Assembly (NCBI GenBank): GCA_900318035.1
Contig: ONJC01000012.1
Span: 62,001 to 126,000 of the forward strand
DNA from: an uncultured Methanobrevibacter sp.
Lineage (GTDB): Archaea; Methanobacteriota; Methanobacteria; Methanobacteriales; Methanobacteriaceae
Length of the DNA: 64,000 bases
Reading direction: 5' to 3'
Part shown: one piece after another, positions 17,465 through 25,276 of the stretch
Position numbering within the stretch: position 1 is the stretch's first letter
How the letters are laid out: the number at the start of each line of letters is the position of its first letter
Program-made: the position numbers and the translations under genes
The notes under the pieces: model-generated
Told to the model about the DNA's origin: nothing
What the model saw: only the letters and a program-made list of their open reading frames with translations
Databases searched by the model: none

Positions 17465-19561
17465 ATGAAAGATCTCAATAAAATGTTTAAACCTGAATCT
17501 GTGGCTGTTATTGGTGCTTCCAATACCCCAGGAAAAGTAGGATACATTATTGTTGACAACCTTATCAATGACGGGTTTGAAGGCGAAATATATCCTGTAA
17601 ATCCAAAAGGTGGAGAGATTTTAGGAAAACAAGCATACGCAAATATTAAAGACGTACCGGGAAAAGTAGATTTAGCAATAATTACAATTCCATCCGTATT
17701 TGTAAATACCGCCGTCAAAGAATGTGGTGAAGTCGGCGTGGAAAATATGGTAGTTATTACCGCCGGTTTCAAAGAAATAGGTGGAGAAGGAGCTAAATTA
17801 GAAGCTGAATTAACTGCTCTCGGTGAAGAATACGGTATAAACATTATTGGACCAAACAGTTTAGGAATAACCGACTCCCATACTCCATTAAACGGATCAT
17901 TTTCACAAATGATGCCACCAACAGGAAACATGGCATTCATTTCACAAAGTGGAGCTATGATGGTAGCTATCATCGATTGGAGCGTAACTTCCGGTATCGG
18001 ATTCAGTAAAGTAATCAGTTTAGGTAACAAAGCAGGAGTTAGCGAAATTGAATTATTGCAATATCTGGCAGAAGATGATGAAACCAATGTTATCATCTGT
18101 TATCTGGAATCCATTTCTGATGATGAAGACTTTGTAAGAACAATGAGGGAAACCGCCCACAAAAAACCTATTATTGTGCTTAAATCAGGTTCCTCCTCAG
18201 CAGGTGCTGAAGCAGCATCCTCACACACAGGAGCTCTTGCAGGCAGTGACCTGGCATTTGATACTGCATTCAGACAATCAGGAATTATGCGTGTAGAAAC
18301 CATGGCAGAATTATTCGACTTAGGTTTAGCATTCTCCAAAGCACCGCTTCCAAGAGGAGACAATGTAGCCATCATTACCAATGCAGGTGGTGGAGGAGTA
18401 CTTACCGTAGACGCTATGGAAAAAGCAGGTCTGCAACTTGTTCAGTTTGACGAAGAAACAACTGCTAAATTAAAAGAATGCGTTACCGAAGAAGGAAGTG
18501 CTAAAAACCCTATTGATGTATTAGGAGATGCACCTGTAAGCAGATACAAAGAATCCTTAGAAATCGTATTAAGTCAGGATGAAGTTGACAGTTTAATCAT
18601 TATGGTTTGTCCAACCGCATCTGCAGACCCTGACGGAATTGCAAACGCAATCCTGGAAGAAAGAAAAGAATTCGACAAACCTATTATTGTTGTTAACATG
18701 GGAGGACCATCCTTTGAAGCAGCAAACGAAGCTTTAAGAGAAAACGGAGTGCCAACCTATGTATTCCCAGAAACTGCAGTAACCGCACTTGAAGCAATGA
18801 CAAGATATGCAAGACTCGAAAGCAGAGAATATGACGATGTCATTGAAAAAATCGATGATGTGGACAAAGATGCCGTACAGGCAATATTCGACAAAGTCAA
18901 AGCTGACGGCAGAGACACATTACTCGGTAGTGAAGCATATGCAGTAGCCGAAGCATACGGAATTTCCGCAGCACCAATCAAATTATCAACAAGTGCTGAT
19001 GAAGCAGCAGAACTTGCTGAAGAAATGGAATTCCCAGTTGTACTCAAAATCGCATCAGATAAAATTTTACACAAATCCGACATCGGCGGTGTAAAAGTAG
19101 GAATCAGCAGTGCTGAAGAAGCAAAAGCAACATTCGATGAAATAATTGCAAATGCAAAAGCGGCACATCCAGACATTGTTCCTGATGGTGTGGAAGTCCA
19201 AAAAATGATGGATTCCGGAGAAGAAGTCATTGTTGGAATGATTAGAGACAAACAATTCGGACCAATGATTGCATTCGGTATGGGTGGAATCTATGTAAAC
19301 CTCATCGAAGATGTTTCATTCAACCTTGCAAAAGGAATGAGCTCTCAGGAAATTGATGAACAAATTGCATCAACCAAAGTATCCAAATTACTTGAAGGAT
19401 ACAGAGGAGAAGCACCTTGTGATGTGGAAGAAGTCAAAGAAGCTATTAAAAGAGTAGCCCGATTGACCTTAGACTTCCCAGAAATATCCGAGCTTGACAT
19501 CAACCCAATCTTCGTTTACGAAGAAGGTTCAAGCGCACTCGATATTAAAATCAAATTATAA
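17465..19561 (+). CDS. acd: ADP-forming acetate/acyl-CoA ligase, fused alpha-beta form
   Basis: A 698-residue NDP-forming acyl-CoA synthetase that interconverts acyl-CoA + ADP + Pi and acid + CoA + ATP. Domains in order: CoA-binding Rossmann fold (1-130; VAVIGASNTPGKVGY), two ligase-CoA domains (150-450) with the phosphorylated active-site His in AASSHTGALAG (about residue 253), and an ATP-grasp domain (470-698; FPVVLKIASDKILHKSDIGG). Methanogens of this order grow on H2/CO2, so the enzyme probably recovers acetate, as Acd or in reverse, or handles branched-chain acyl-CoAs from amino-acid degradation. It has a strong AAGGAG site and its own terminator, suggesting a well-expressed single gene. 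Confidence 0.93.
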   Translation: MKDLNKMFKPESVAVIGASNTPGKVGYIIVDNLINDGFEGEIYPVNPKGGEILGKQAYANIKDVPGKVDLAIITIPSVFVNTAVKECGEVGVENMVVITAGFKEIGGEGAKLEAELTALGEEYGINIIGPNSLGITDSHTPLNGSFSQMMPPTGNMAFISQSGAMMVAIIDWSVTSGIGFSKVISLGNKAGVSEIELLQYLAEDDETNVIICYLESISDDEDFVRTMRETAHKKPIIVLKSGSSSAGAEAASSHTGALAGSDLAFDTAFRQSGIMRVETMAELFDLGLAFSKAPLPRGDNVAIITNAGGGGVLTVDAMEKAGLQLVQFDEETTAKLKECVTEEGSAKNPIDVLGDAPVSRYKESLEIVLSQDEVDSLIIMVCPTASADPDGIANAILEERKEFDKPIIVVNMGGPSFEAANEALRENGVPTYVFPETAVTALEAMTRYARLESREYDDVIEKIDDVDKDAVQAIFDKVKADGRDTLLGSEAYAVAEAYGISAAPIKLSTSADEAAELAEEMEFPVVLKIASDKILHKSDIGGVKVGISSAEEAKATFDEIIANAKAAHPDIVPDGVEVQKMMDSGEEVIVGMIRDKQFGPMIAFGMGGIYVNLIEDVSFNLAKGMSSQEIDEQIASTKVSKLLEGYRGEAPCDVEEVKEAIKRVARLTLDFPEISELDINPIFVYEEGSSALDIKIKL

Positions 19562-19593
19562 TTTCTCATCTGAGAAATTTCTCTCTTTTTTTT
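19560..19593 (+). terminator. Intrinsic terminator of the acd-like gene
   Basis: AATTTCTCA and TGAGAAATT form a perfect inverted repeat around a TC centre directly at the stop codon, followed by CTCTCTTTTTTTT. Hairpin and U-tract on the plus strand. Confidence 0.8.
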
Positions 19594-19619
19594 ATTTTTA
19601 AAAATTCTCACGTGATACT

Positions 19620-19955
19620 ATGAATGGTGAGCCTGACTTTGAACTCTACACTGTTTCTTTAATACGACTCAATACTGCCTTTGAAAAACTAGAAACCGAT
19701 GAAAAAGAAGCCCTGGAAATGATTAAAAAAAGCAGTGACGATTTTGAAGAGCTCTACAAGGACATCTTGAATGATCTGGAAAAAGACGAGATACTTATCG
19801 CAGACTATTACTCCTTTTTTGAAAACGGAAAAACAGTATTTCCAATGTATATTGAAGCATTGAGAGAACTGGATGTTAATGATGAAAGTGTTGACCGCCT
19901 GATTAATACATTTACAAACTTAAATAAGATTGCGCAGGCATTTGATAGAAACTAG
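19620..19955 (+). CDS. Uncharacterised helical protein
   Basis: A 111-residue acidic, mostly helical protein with heptad-like spacing (LIRLNTAFEKLETDEKEALEMIKK; later SVDRLINTFTNLNKIAQAF). No domain is recognised and no signal peptide is present. It starts 58 bp after the acd-like stop, beyond that gene's terminator, so it probably has its own promoter (TTTATTTTTAAAAA around 19590-19604). Convergent with the substrate-binding protein gene. Confidence 0.6.
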   Translation: MNGEPDFELYTVSLIRLNTAFEKLETDEKEALEMIKKSSDDFEELYKDILNDLEKDEILIADYYSFFENGKTVFPMYIEALRELDVNDESVDRLINTFTNLNKIAQAFDRN

Positions 19956-19986
19956 CTAAAAAAAGAAAAATAAAAGCATAGTTAAA

Positions 19987-20958
19987 CTATGCTTCCCAGT
20001 ATAAGTCTTTTTGATCTACGGTCTTGTTTAAAATACCGATGTCAACTTCAAGTTTTTGGAATGCATCTACATCTGCTTTGAAACTATTATCAAGTCCTGA
20101 AATGAATGGGAAACTTTCTAATGATTTAGCTTCTAAATCAGCATTAGATACTATGTCTTTAGGTAATAATTTAACTACTTCACTAGCATTACCGTTTTTA
20201 ACACTATCATTGATGAATTTAGTTGCATTTGCATGAATTGCGATAATGTCTTTTACAGTATCGTTATGGTTTTTGATAAAGTCATCGGATGCAACAACAA
20301 CACAACATGGGTGATTTGGTAACATACCTGATGAATTTTCTAAAACAACATTTCCACTATCATTTGCTGCAATAGATACATAAGGTTGGAAAGTAATTAT
20401 TCCGTCAATTTGTTTTGTTTTTAAAGCATCATTCATTGAAGGTACTTTCATAGCTGAAACGTTTAAATCTTTGGTTGATAAATTGTTTTGTTTCAGGTAG
20501 TATGAAAGCAATACGTATTGAATTGAAGCTTCACCAGGAGTTGCAATGGATTTACCTTTTAAGTCAGCTGCAGAAGTAATTCCGGATTCATTGGTTACAA
20601 CAATTCCACTACCTTCAGTCTGAGCGGATGAAATAACCTTTACAGGAACACCTTTAGCAACAGATGATAAAACAGGTGCAATTCCCACATATCCAACATC
20701 GACTTCACCACTGGCCATAGCAGTCATCAGGTCTCCACCGTTGTTGAATTGTACAAGTTTAGTAGTAATGTTTTTTTCAGCATATTTGCCTTGAGCATCA
20801 GCAACGAATAATGCTGCATCGTGGTCAGATGGCAAATATCCTATTTTTACAGTGTTGTCTCCCCCTCCTAAAAAGTCAAAGAGTCCTGCACTGGCTGAAC
20901 CCATTACTAAAAATGCAGCAAGTGCCAACACTAAAACAAAAGTTATCTTTTTATTCAT
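19987..20958 (-). CDS. ABC transporter substrate-binding protein, SsuA/TauA/NMT1 type
   Basis: A 323-residue exported binding protein. Signal peptide at residues 1-25 (hydrophobic core, GSASAG). Mature part begins TVKIGYLPSDHDAALFVADAQGKY, the pattern of sulfonate/nitrate/taurine-type periplasmic binding proteins, with GEVDVGYVGIAPVLSS and SIATPGEASIQYVLLSYYL further on. No permease or ATPase gene is adjacent, so its transporter is elsewhere. A C-terminal part of a second copy survives at 29820-30125. Its promoter carries the 12-bp palindrome shared with the sulfur operons, which supports a sulfur-containing ligand such as a sulfonate; coenzyme M is one candidate. Ligand is inference. Confidence 0.88.
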   Translation of the reverse strand: MNKKITFVLVLALAAFLVMGSASAGLFDFLGGGDNTVKIGYLPSDHDAALFVADAQGKYAEKNITTKLVQFNNGGDLMTAMASGEVDVGYVGIAPVLSSVAKGVPVKVISSAQTEGSGIVVTNESGITSAADLKGKSIATPGEASIQYVLLSYYLKQNNLSTKDLNVSAMKVPSMNDALKTKQIDGIITFQPYVSIAANDSGNVVLENSSGMLPNHPCCVVVASDDFIKNHNDTVKDIIAIHANATKFINDSVKNGNASEVVKLLPKDIVSNADLEAKSLESFPFISGLDNSFKADVDAFQKLEVDIGILNKTVDQKDLYWEA

Positions 20959-21035
20959 TTTATATTCACCGTTAATTAATTTAAATTAATTACAATTATT
21001 AATATTACAAATATAGTATAAATATATTATTTAAT

Positions 21036-21047
21036 TAACAATTGTTA
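21036..21047 (-). promoter_or_regulatory. Shared operator palindrome, site A (substrate-binding protein promoter)
   Basis: Perfect palindrome TAACAATTGTTA. On the minus strand it is preceded by AATA, as at sites B and C, and lies about 19 bases downstream of a TATATTG element (about 21059-21068). It is thus centred near the predicted transcription start, 78 bp from the start codon of the binding protein. Confidence 0.75.
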
Positions 21048-21135
21048 TATTTGAATCCCCAATATATGCTATCCAATTAAACATATTTAAAGTTATCTAA
21101 AAATGTTTCAAATATCATTTCACAGATTGGGAAAA

Positions 21136-21564
21136 CTAATCGTCATCTGCGATATCACATGGCTTTACCCAATCCTGACCATCTACAAGAGTTTCAATTG
21201 CATCCACAATACAATGAGGATTCCATCCAACCACAGCATCCGCCTTTTCCTCCAGTTCCTTCAAAATAAATTCCATACCGAAAAAACGAATAAGAAGAAT
21301 AGGAACATCAAATTCTCTGGATTTATTAATCAGTTCATCAAATAACTCCTGATTGTTATGGTAAAGGCCAAACAGCAATACGGTTACATCAATCTCATTA
21401 AATATCTCATCGGTTAAATCGTCACCCTCTGTATTATATTCAATATATGAAAAATCATTTTGACTGTCAATCCGCTCCTTGTAAAACCCATACTGATCAT
21501 CAGGATCATTTCCCTTAGTTATAAGCAGTTTATAAACCCTTTTTTCATCATTTTCCTCTGACAA
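21136..21564 (-). CDS. TIR-like (MTH538/DUF1863-type) protein
   Basis: A 142-residue soluble protein with a flavodoxin-like strand/helix pattern. DVTVLLFGLYHNNQELFDELI, VPILLIRFFGMEFILKE and ADAVVGWNPHCIVDAIETL match the core and the hallmark 'A..iVGWn..sIvdAI' end of the MTH538/DUF1863 TIR-like family, which includes ThsB of the Thoeris defence system. The first ~50 residues are divergent. The start is TTG, set by AGAGGGTGAT. It is the third gene after the GMC flavoprotein and ThiS-like genes, 35 bp downstream. Whether it binds nucleotides or acts in defence is unknown; operon context points to metabolism. Confidence 0.65.
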   Translation of the reverse strand: MSEENDEKRVYKLLITKGNDPDDQYGFYKERIDSQNDFSYIEYNTEGDDLTDEIFNEIDVTVLLFGLYHNNQELFDELINKSREFDVPILLIRFFGMEFILKELEEKADAVVGWNPHCIVDAIETLVDGQDWVKPCDIADDD

Positions 21565-21599
21565 GAAATCACCCTCTAATTTCAGTAATATTGACTGAA

Positions 21600-21803
21600 T
21601 TATCCTCCGTAAATAATCTGAACCAATTTGATTTCATCACCGTCGTTTATTACACTTTCCTCAAAAGTCAGTTCGCCGTTTTGCTTTGCAACTATTGTCT
21701 GTGCGGACAATTCCAACTCATTTAACAAATCATTTATTGTATAATTTTCATTTTTTAATTCTCTATTTTCATCAATATCCTTAAATTTTAAATTAAAACT
21801 CAT
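21600..21803 (-). CDS. ThiS/MoaD-like sulfur carrier protein
   Basis: A 67-residue ubiquitin-like protein ending in the diglycine IIYGG that is adenylated and thiocarboxylated in ThiS/MoaD sulfur carriers. TINDLLNELEL, TIVAKQNGELTFEESVINDGDEIKLVQII follows the ThiS pattern (I.A.NG....., L.DGDxIxxv). The gene lies 9 bp after the GMC flavoprotein and in front of the TIR-like gene. A LarE-like PP-loop sulfurtransferase and an E1-like ThiF protein are encoded divergently 1.7 kb away, so partners for activation and sulfur loading are close. A dedicated carrier is more likely than the housekeeping thiamine or molybdopterin one. Confidence 0.88.
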   Translation of the reverse strand: MSFNLKFKDIDENRELKNENYTINDLLNELELSAQTIVAKQNGELTFEESVINDGDEIKLVQIIYGG

Positions 21804-21812
21804 ATTATCACT

Positions 21813-23129
21813 TTAAATTTTTTGATTAACGATTTTAGCTACTTTTTTAGCTATTGCAACTATTGTCAATATTGGAGGTCTTCCCGGAGCCTCAGGAATT
21901 ACGCTTGCATCGCAAACAAACAGTCCGCTGATTTCGCTTTCAAAATTGTTATCGACAACCTCACCAACAGCTGCAGTTCCACCGGGATGAGCTCCCTTAA
22001 GAGAAGTTTCAACGATAGATTCGGAGGGAACTCCCAATTTCAATAGAATATCAATAGCTTTCTTATACCCTTCCTTAATCAGGTCAACGTCAACCTTGGT
22101 TAAGGTTTTTTCAATATTTCCATCATTGTCAATTGTTCCTATGCAAGTATCTGCAAATTTAAGCATCAGCCCTATGACATCCTTTTCAGTGGCTTCAATG
22201 CCTTTTTTCTTCATTAACGGCAACAGCTGCATTGAATAATGAGGTGACAAAAAATATGGGCCGAATTCAGCTTTAACACCCATCATCAGTTCATTTTTTA
22301 AATTTGCATCTTCAAGATATCCTCCAATGGTTGTGAATATGTCGAAAAATATCTGGTTTCCAACGTTTTGGATTCCAGAATTCTTCAAAATGATGGGAGT
22401 ATTGAGTGCACCTGCACTTATAATGACTTTTTTTGCCCTGAAAATCTGCTTCTCATTATTTGAATTTAATGCGGAAACACCAATGACATGATTGTTTTCA
22501 TGCAATACTTCAAAAACGTTCATATCCTCAATTAAATCAGCACCATATTCCAAAGCTTCATCAATGAAATATGTGCCATCCCATTTTGCATCAAAAAGGC
22601 ATCCGTTGACACATTTTCCGCAAGACCTGCATTTTTCAAAATTGATGAATTTCGGCATTGGTTCGACAACATATCCCAATTCCTGGCCTGCATGTGCAAT
22701 TAGTTGCGTTGAGTGTCCCCACAGTTTTTTCGGAAAGTATCTTACATTCAGCTCACCGCTTGCTTCAAGAAGCTCTTCGAAGATGTTCAGATTCTTGTCT
22801 TCAAACTGCTGCATTATGGAGTTTGAATAACATCCGCTACATGAAAAGCATGCATTGCCTATTGAAGATGTTGTTGTTCCTCCAATCTCTTCGATATTAG
22901 TCAATTCCAAAGGCAATGTTAAAAATTCATAGTCAGTCCTATCCTTTTCACTCAGATTATTTTTCAAGTAAATCCTTTTGGTTTTCATATGATTTACATA
23001 ACTGCCCTGCCTTTGCCTGCATCCCTTCTCAAGAATCAGAACGTTTCTGCCATTCAGGGCCAGGTCTTTTGCTGCTGTTGATCCGCCGGCACCAGTTCCG
23101 ACAACAATTACATCATAGATATTTAACAC
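21813..23129 (-). CDS. GMC-family FAD oxidoreductase with Fe-S-type cysteine motif
   Basis: About 440 residues. The start is a Rossmann FAD site (YDVIVVGTGAGGSTAAKDL), with GGTTTSSIGNACFSC near 95, a ferredoxin-like CRSCGKCVNGC (about 175) suggesting a bound Fe-S cluster, SAGALNTPIIL, and the GMC C-terminus GAHPGGTAAVG ... LFVCDASVIPEAPGRPP with the active-site His. It oxidises an alcohol- or thiol-like substrate, not identifiable. The start is unclear: GGAGGTG (23127-23133) lies 6 bases before an ATC codon that gives the canonical N-terminus, while GTG 23129 overlaps that site and TTG 23147 falls inside the operator. First gene of a GMC-ThiS-TIR operon. Confidence 0.85.
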   Translation of the reverse strand: MLNIYDVIVVGTGAGGSTAAKDLALNGRNVLILEKGCRQRQGSYVNHMKTKRIYLKNNLSEKDRTDYEFLTLPLELTNIEEIGGTTTSSIGNACFSCSGCYSNSIMQQFEDKNLNIFEELLEASGELNVRYFPKKLWGHSTQLIAHAGQELGYVVEPMPKFINFEKCRSCGKCVNGCLFDAKWDGTYFIDEALEYGADLIEDMNVFEVLHENNHVIGVSALNSNNEKQIFRAKKVIISAGALNTPIILKNSGIQNVGNQIFFDIFTTIGGYLEDANLKNELMMGVKAEFGPYFLSPHYSMQLLPLMKKKGIEATEKDVIGLMLKFADTCIGTIDNDGNIEKTLTKVDVDLIKEGYKKAIDILLKLGVPSESIVETSLKGAHPGGTAAVGEVVDNNFESEISGLFVCDASVIPEAPGRPPILTIVAIAKKVAKIVNQKI

Positions 23130-23141
23130 CTCCAAAAAAAT

Positions 23142-23153
23142 TAACAATTGTTA
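23142..23153 (-). promoter_or_regulatory. Shared operator palindrome, site B (GMC operon promoter)
   Basis: Perfect TAACAATTGTTA with AATA in front on the minus strand, 20 bases after a TATATTG element (TATA box 23168-23176). Predicted transcription start coincides with the palindrome centre, the position expected for repression. Confidence 0.75.
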
Positions 23154-23326
23154 TATTATTTTAAGGCAATATAAATCTTTCCATAAAACAATTTAAAAAA
23201 TTTTTAAAAAAAATAATATACTGTTTAAAATGATTATTTCAAATTTAAGAATAATCAAATTTTAGCCCAAAAAAATATAAAAACATTTATATAATATATT
23301 GCACTATCTGTATTTATGGAAAAAAA

Positions 23327-23338
23327 TAACTATTGTTA
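23327..23338 (+). promoter_or_regulatory. Shared operator palindrome, site D (one mismatch)
   Basis: TAACTATTGTTA differs from the shared palindrome at one base. On the opposite strand its flank (ATATAACAAT) also matches sites A-C. It lies about 30 bases after a TATA-like TTTATATAATATA (23287-23299) and 185 bp from site B, so it could control the LarE-ThiF operon or act with site B. Confidence 0.5.
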
Positions 23339-23440
23339 TATAGTTATATTTTCGAAGGGATTTGCTTTTTCCATAACCAGGTTTTATAAACCACATTTTT
23401 TAGTCTCCAAAACTAAATACTATTAAAAACATAAATATAT

Positions 23441-23469
23441 GATGAGTTTAACAATTTCCTAAACTCATC
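23441..23469 (+). promoter_or_regulatory. 10-bp inverted repeat at the LarE-like promoter
   Basis: GATGAGTTTA and TAAACTCATC form a perfect 10-bp inverted repeat around a 9-base centre. It begins directly after the TATA box ATAAATATAT (23431-23440), covers the expected transcription start and ends 29 bp before the ATG. It may be an operator or an RNA hairpin in the leader. Confidence 0.55.
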
Positions 23470-23498
23470 TTAGAACAATAACGAGTTAATGGGATAAA

Positions 23499-24506
23499 AT
23501 GATTATTGAGGATAAAATTAATATTGTAAAAGACATTTTAAAAGATAAAAAAGTAGCTATCGGTTTTTCTGGAGGTGCAGATTCAACACTGATGGCATAT
23601 TTATCTTCAAAAGTTGCCTCAGATACACTAGCAGTCACAATTGATAATCATTTATTTCCAAAAGGATTTATTGAACATGCCAAAAACATGACAGATTCCT
23701 TTGGAATATCCCATGAGATTATTGACATCAATTTTTACAGTGATGAAGAGTTTTTGTCCAATCTGGCCAGCAGATGCTATACATGTAGGAACCTAATGTA
23801 TACACAGATAAAGCAATTGGCACTTGAAAAAGGCTTTGATTTTATTTGTGACGGCAACAACATTAGCGATCTTGTCAATGACCGGCCGGGGATACTCATA
23901 ACCTATAAAAATAATTTTAAAACACCATTGATTGAAGCTAAATTGACTTCAAAGGAAATCCATGAGTATCTAAACAGAAATGACATTCCATATTCAAGGT
24001 CAACAACATGTCTTGCTACAAGGATTCCTACCAATACTCCAACCACTCATGAAAAAATTAAAAGAATCTCTGCTAGTGAAGACTATATCTCAGCAAACAC
24101 CAACTGCGAAATTGTTAAAGTTAGAGATTTTGGAGAAATTGGTATAGTTGAAGTTGATAATGTAAATGAAATTTTATCTGACAACAAATATAATCAAATC
24201 AATGATGCATTAAAAAGGCAAGGTTTTAAGAAAGTTGCACTAAATTTATCACAAATTAATGATGATGAAAGCATCAGCATTGACTATAATGACGGTACAT
24301 TCACATATCAACTCCCGTACACAATAAACCTTGAGAATACAAAAAGACAAACAGAAAATATAATTTCTGATGATGAAGAAAAAATAGAATTAGACAAGAT
24401 AACCATTTTTGAAAGTGGATTAATAAAAGGTCATGATTTGGAAAGTCATGAACTTGCACTCGACAAATTTATGGAAACATTACCAAAACTAAGGAGAAAT
24501 ATTTAG
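23499..24506 (+). CDS. LarE-like PP-loop ATP-dependent sulfurtransferase
   Basis: A 335-residue protein with the PP-loop IGFSGGADSTLMAYL (about 22-36) that adenylates its substrate, and LarE hallmarks: RCYTCRNLMY (CxxC, about 91-100), DGNNISDLVNDRPG, PLIEAKLTSKEIHEYL and CLATRIPTNTP (Cys about 175). LarE donates sulfur to the nickel-pincer cofactor, sacrificing its own cysteine; forms with CxxC plus the CLxxR cysteine can instead hold a 4Fe-4S cluster, and all three cysteines are here. A C-terminal extension (about 245-335) is not recognised. larB, larC and larA are absent, so the acceptor is probably something else. Next gene starts directly at its stop. Confidence 0.85.
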   Translation: MIIEDKINIVKDILKDKKVAIGFSGGADSTLMAYLSSKVASDTLAVTIDNHLFPKGFIEHAKNMTDSFGISHEIIDINFYSDEEFLSNLASRCYTCRNLMYTQIKQLALEKGFDFICDGNNISDLVNDRPGILITYKNNFKTPLIEAKLTSKEIHEYLNRNDIPYSRSTTCLATRIPTNTPTTHEKIKRISASEDYISANTNCEIVKVRDFGEIGIVEVDNVNEILSDNKYNQINDALKRQGFKKVALNLSQINDDESISIDYNDGTFTYQLPYTINLENTKRQTENIISDDEEKIELDKITIFESGLIKGHDLESHELALDKFMETLPKLRRNI

Positions 24507-24515
24507 GTGAAAAAC

Positions 24516-25271
24516 ATGCCAACAAGATACATAGGCGACGGATACTGGGAAATAGCTTCCCGTCAAATGAGCATTGTAACAAGAAGTGAACAACAAAGAT
24601 TTAAAGATGCGAAAATTACAGTCATAGGCTGCGGCGGAATTGGTGGAGAAACCATCGAAATGCTTGCAAGAATGGGTATTGGAGAACTGGTTTTAGTCGA
24701 TAAAGATGCGTTTGACCTATCCAACCTAAATAGACAAACTTTAGCATCACTAACCGATTTAGGACTTGACAAAAGTGCTGTTGCAGCGGAAAAAGTCAGA
24801 TTAATTAATCCGTATGTTAAAGTCACCACATTCAATGAACATGTAGATCAAACCAACATCGACAAAGTGATTGGAGACTCAGATATCGTAATCGATGCAC
24901 TCGACAATGTATTGACAAGAGTTATAGTCTCAAGAAAAGCAAAAGAAAAAGGAATTGCATACATCCACGGAGCAATTCATGGAACAATGGGGCAGATTAC
25001 AGTATTCTTACCTAATAGTGATAAAACCTATGAAGAAATGTTCAACCTGCCTTCAATTGGAAAAGAATTGAATGATGAAACAATTGAAGCTTTAAAAAAT
25101 GTCACTTCAGGTGTGCCGCCAGTTATTGGACCTACACCTAATTTAATCGGATGTTTAGAAGCATTTGAAGCGTATAAAATAATAACTGGAGTCGGAAAAG
25201 TTACCGTAGCTCCAAAAATATTAACATTTGATTTGTTAGACTTAAGTTCATTCTCATTAGATGAACTTTAA
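24516..25271 (+). CDS. ThiF/MoeB/HesA-like E1 adenylyltransferase
   Basis: A 251-residue ubiquitin-activating-like enzyme that adenylates the C-terminal glycine of a ThiS/MoaD carrier. ATP site VIGCGGIGGETIEMLARMGIG (about 37-57), LVDKDAFDLSNLNRQ (catalytic Asp and Arg) and DALDN are intact. The two CxxC zinc motifs of MoeB/ThiF and the usual thioester cysteine are missing; only two Cys remain (GCGG and LIGCLEA). ATG 24516 follows AGGTGA at 24505-24510; the GTG at 24507 is inside that site. Cotranscribed with the LarE-like gene; the probable carrier partner is the ThiS-like protein at 21600-21803. Confidence 0.9.
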   Translation: MPTRYIGDGYWEIASRQMSIVTRSEQQRFKDAKITVIGCGGIGGETIEMLARMGIGELVLVDKDAFDLSNLNRQTLASLTDLGLDKSAVAAEKVRLINPYVKVTTFNEHVDQTNIDKVIGDSDIVIDALDNVLTRVIVSRKAKEKGIAYIHGAIHGTMGQITVFLPNSDKTYEEMFNLPSIGKELNDETIEALKNVTSGVPPVIGPTPNLIGCLEAFEAYKIITGVGKVTVAPKILTFDLLDLSSFSLDEL

Positions 25272-25276
25272 TTTTT

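Larger units (their letters stand above)
23148..23498. promoter_or_regulatory. Divergent regulatory region, GMC operon / LarE-ThiF operon
   Basis: 351 bp without genes. Contents in order: palindrome B (23142-23153), TATA box of the GMC operon (23168-23176), a TATA-rich stretch on the plus strand (23287-23299), imperfect palindrome D (23327-23338), a second plus-strand TATA box (23431-23440), and a long inverted repeat (23441-23469) just before the LarE-like gene. The layout suggests two plus-strand promoters, the distal one with a leader of about 180 nt. Confidence 0.6.

Noticed and set aside
17398..18381. Long antisense frames inside the acd-like gene
   Set aside because: They lie wholly inside a gene with clear domains; their Ser/Ile-rich composition is that of reverse-complemented coding sequence.
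18757..19251. Antisense frame, Ser/Ala-rich
   Set aside because: It mirrors the ATP-grasp part of the acd-like gene; no start signals.
20988..21000. Possible fourth copy of the palindrome near the binding-protein gene (ACAATTATT)
   Set aside because: Only half of the palindrome is present and it lies too close to the start codon.
21136..21564. A Thoeris defence system
   Set aside because: No ThsA-like NADase is nearby; only the ThsB-like fold similarity is supported.
23499..24506. Nickel-pincer (Lar) cofactor synthesis
   Set aside because: larB, larC and larA are absent, so only the LarE-like fold is claimed.
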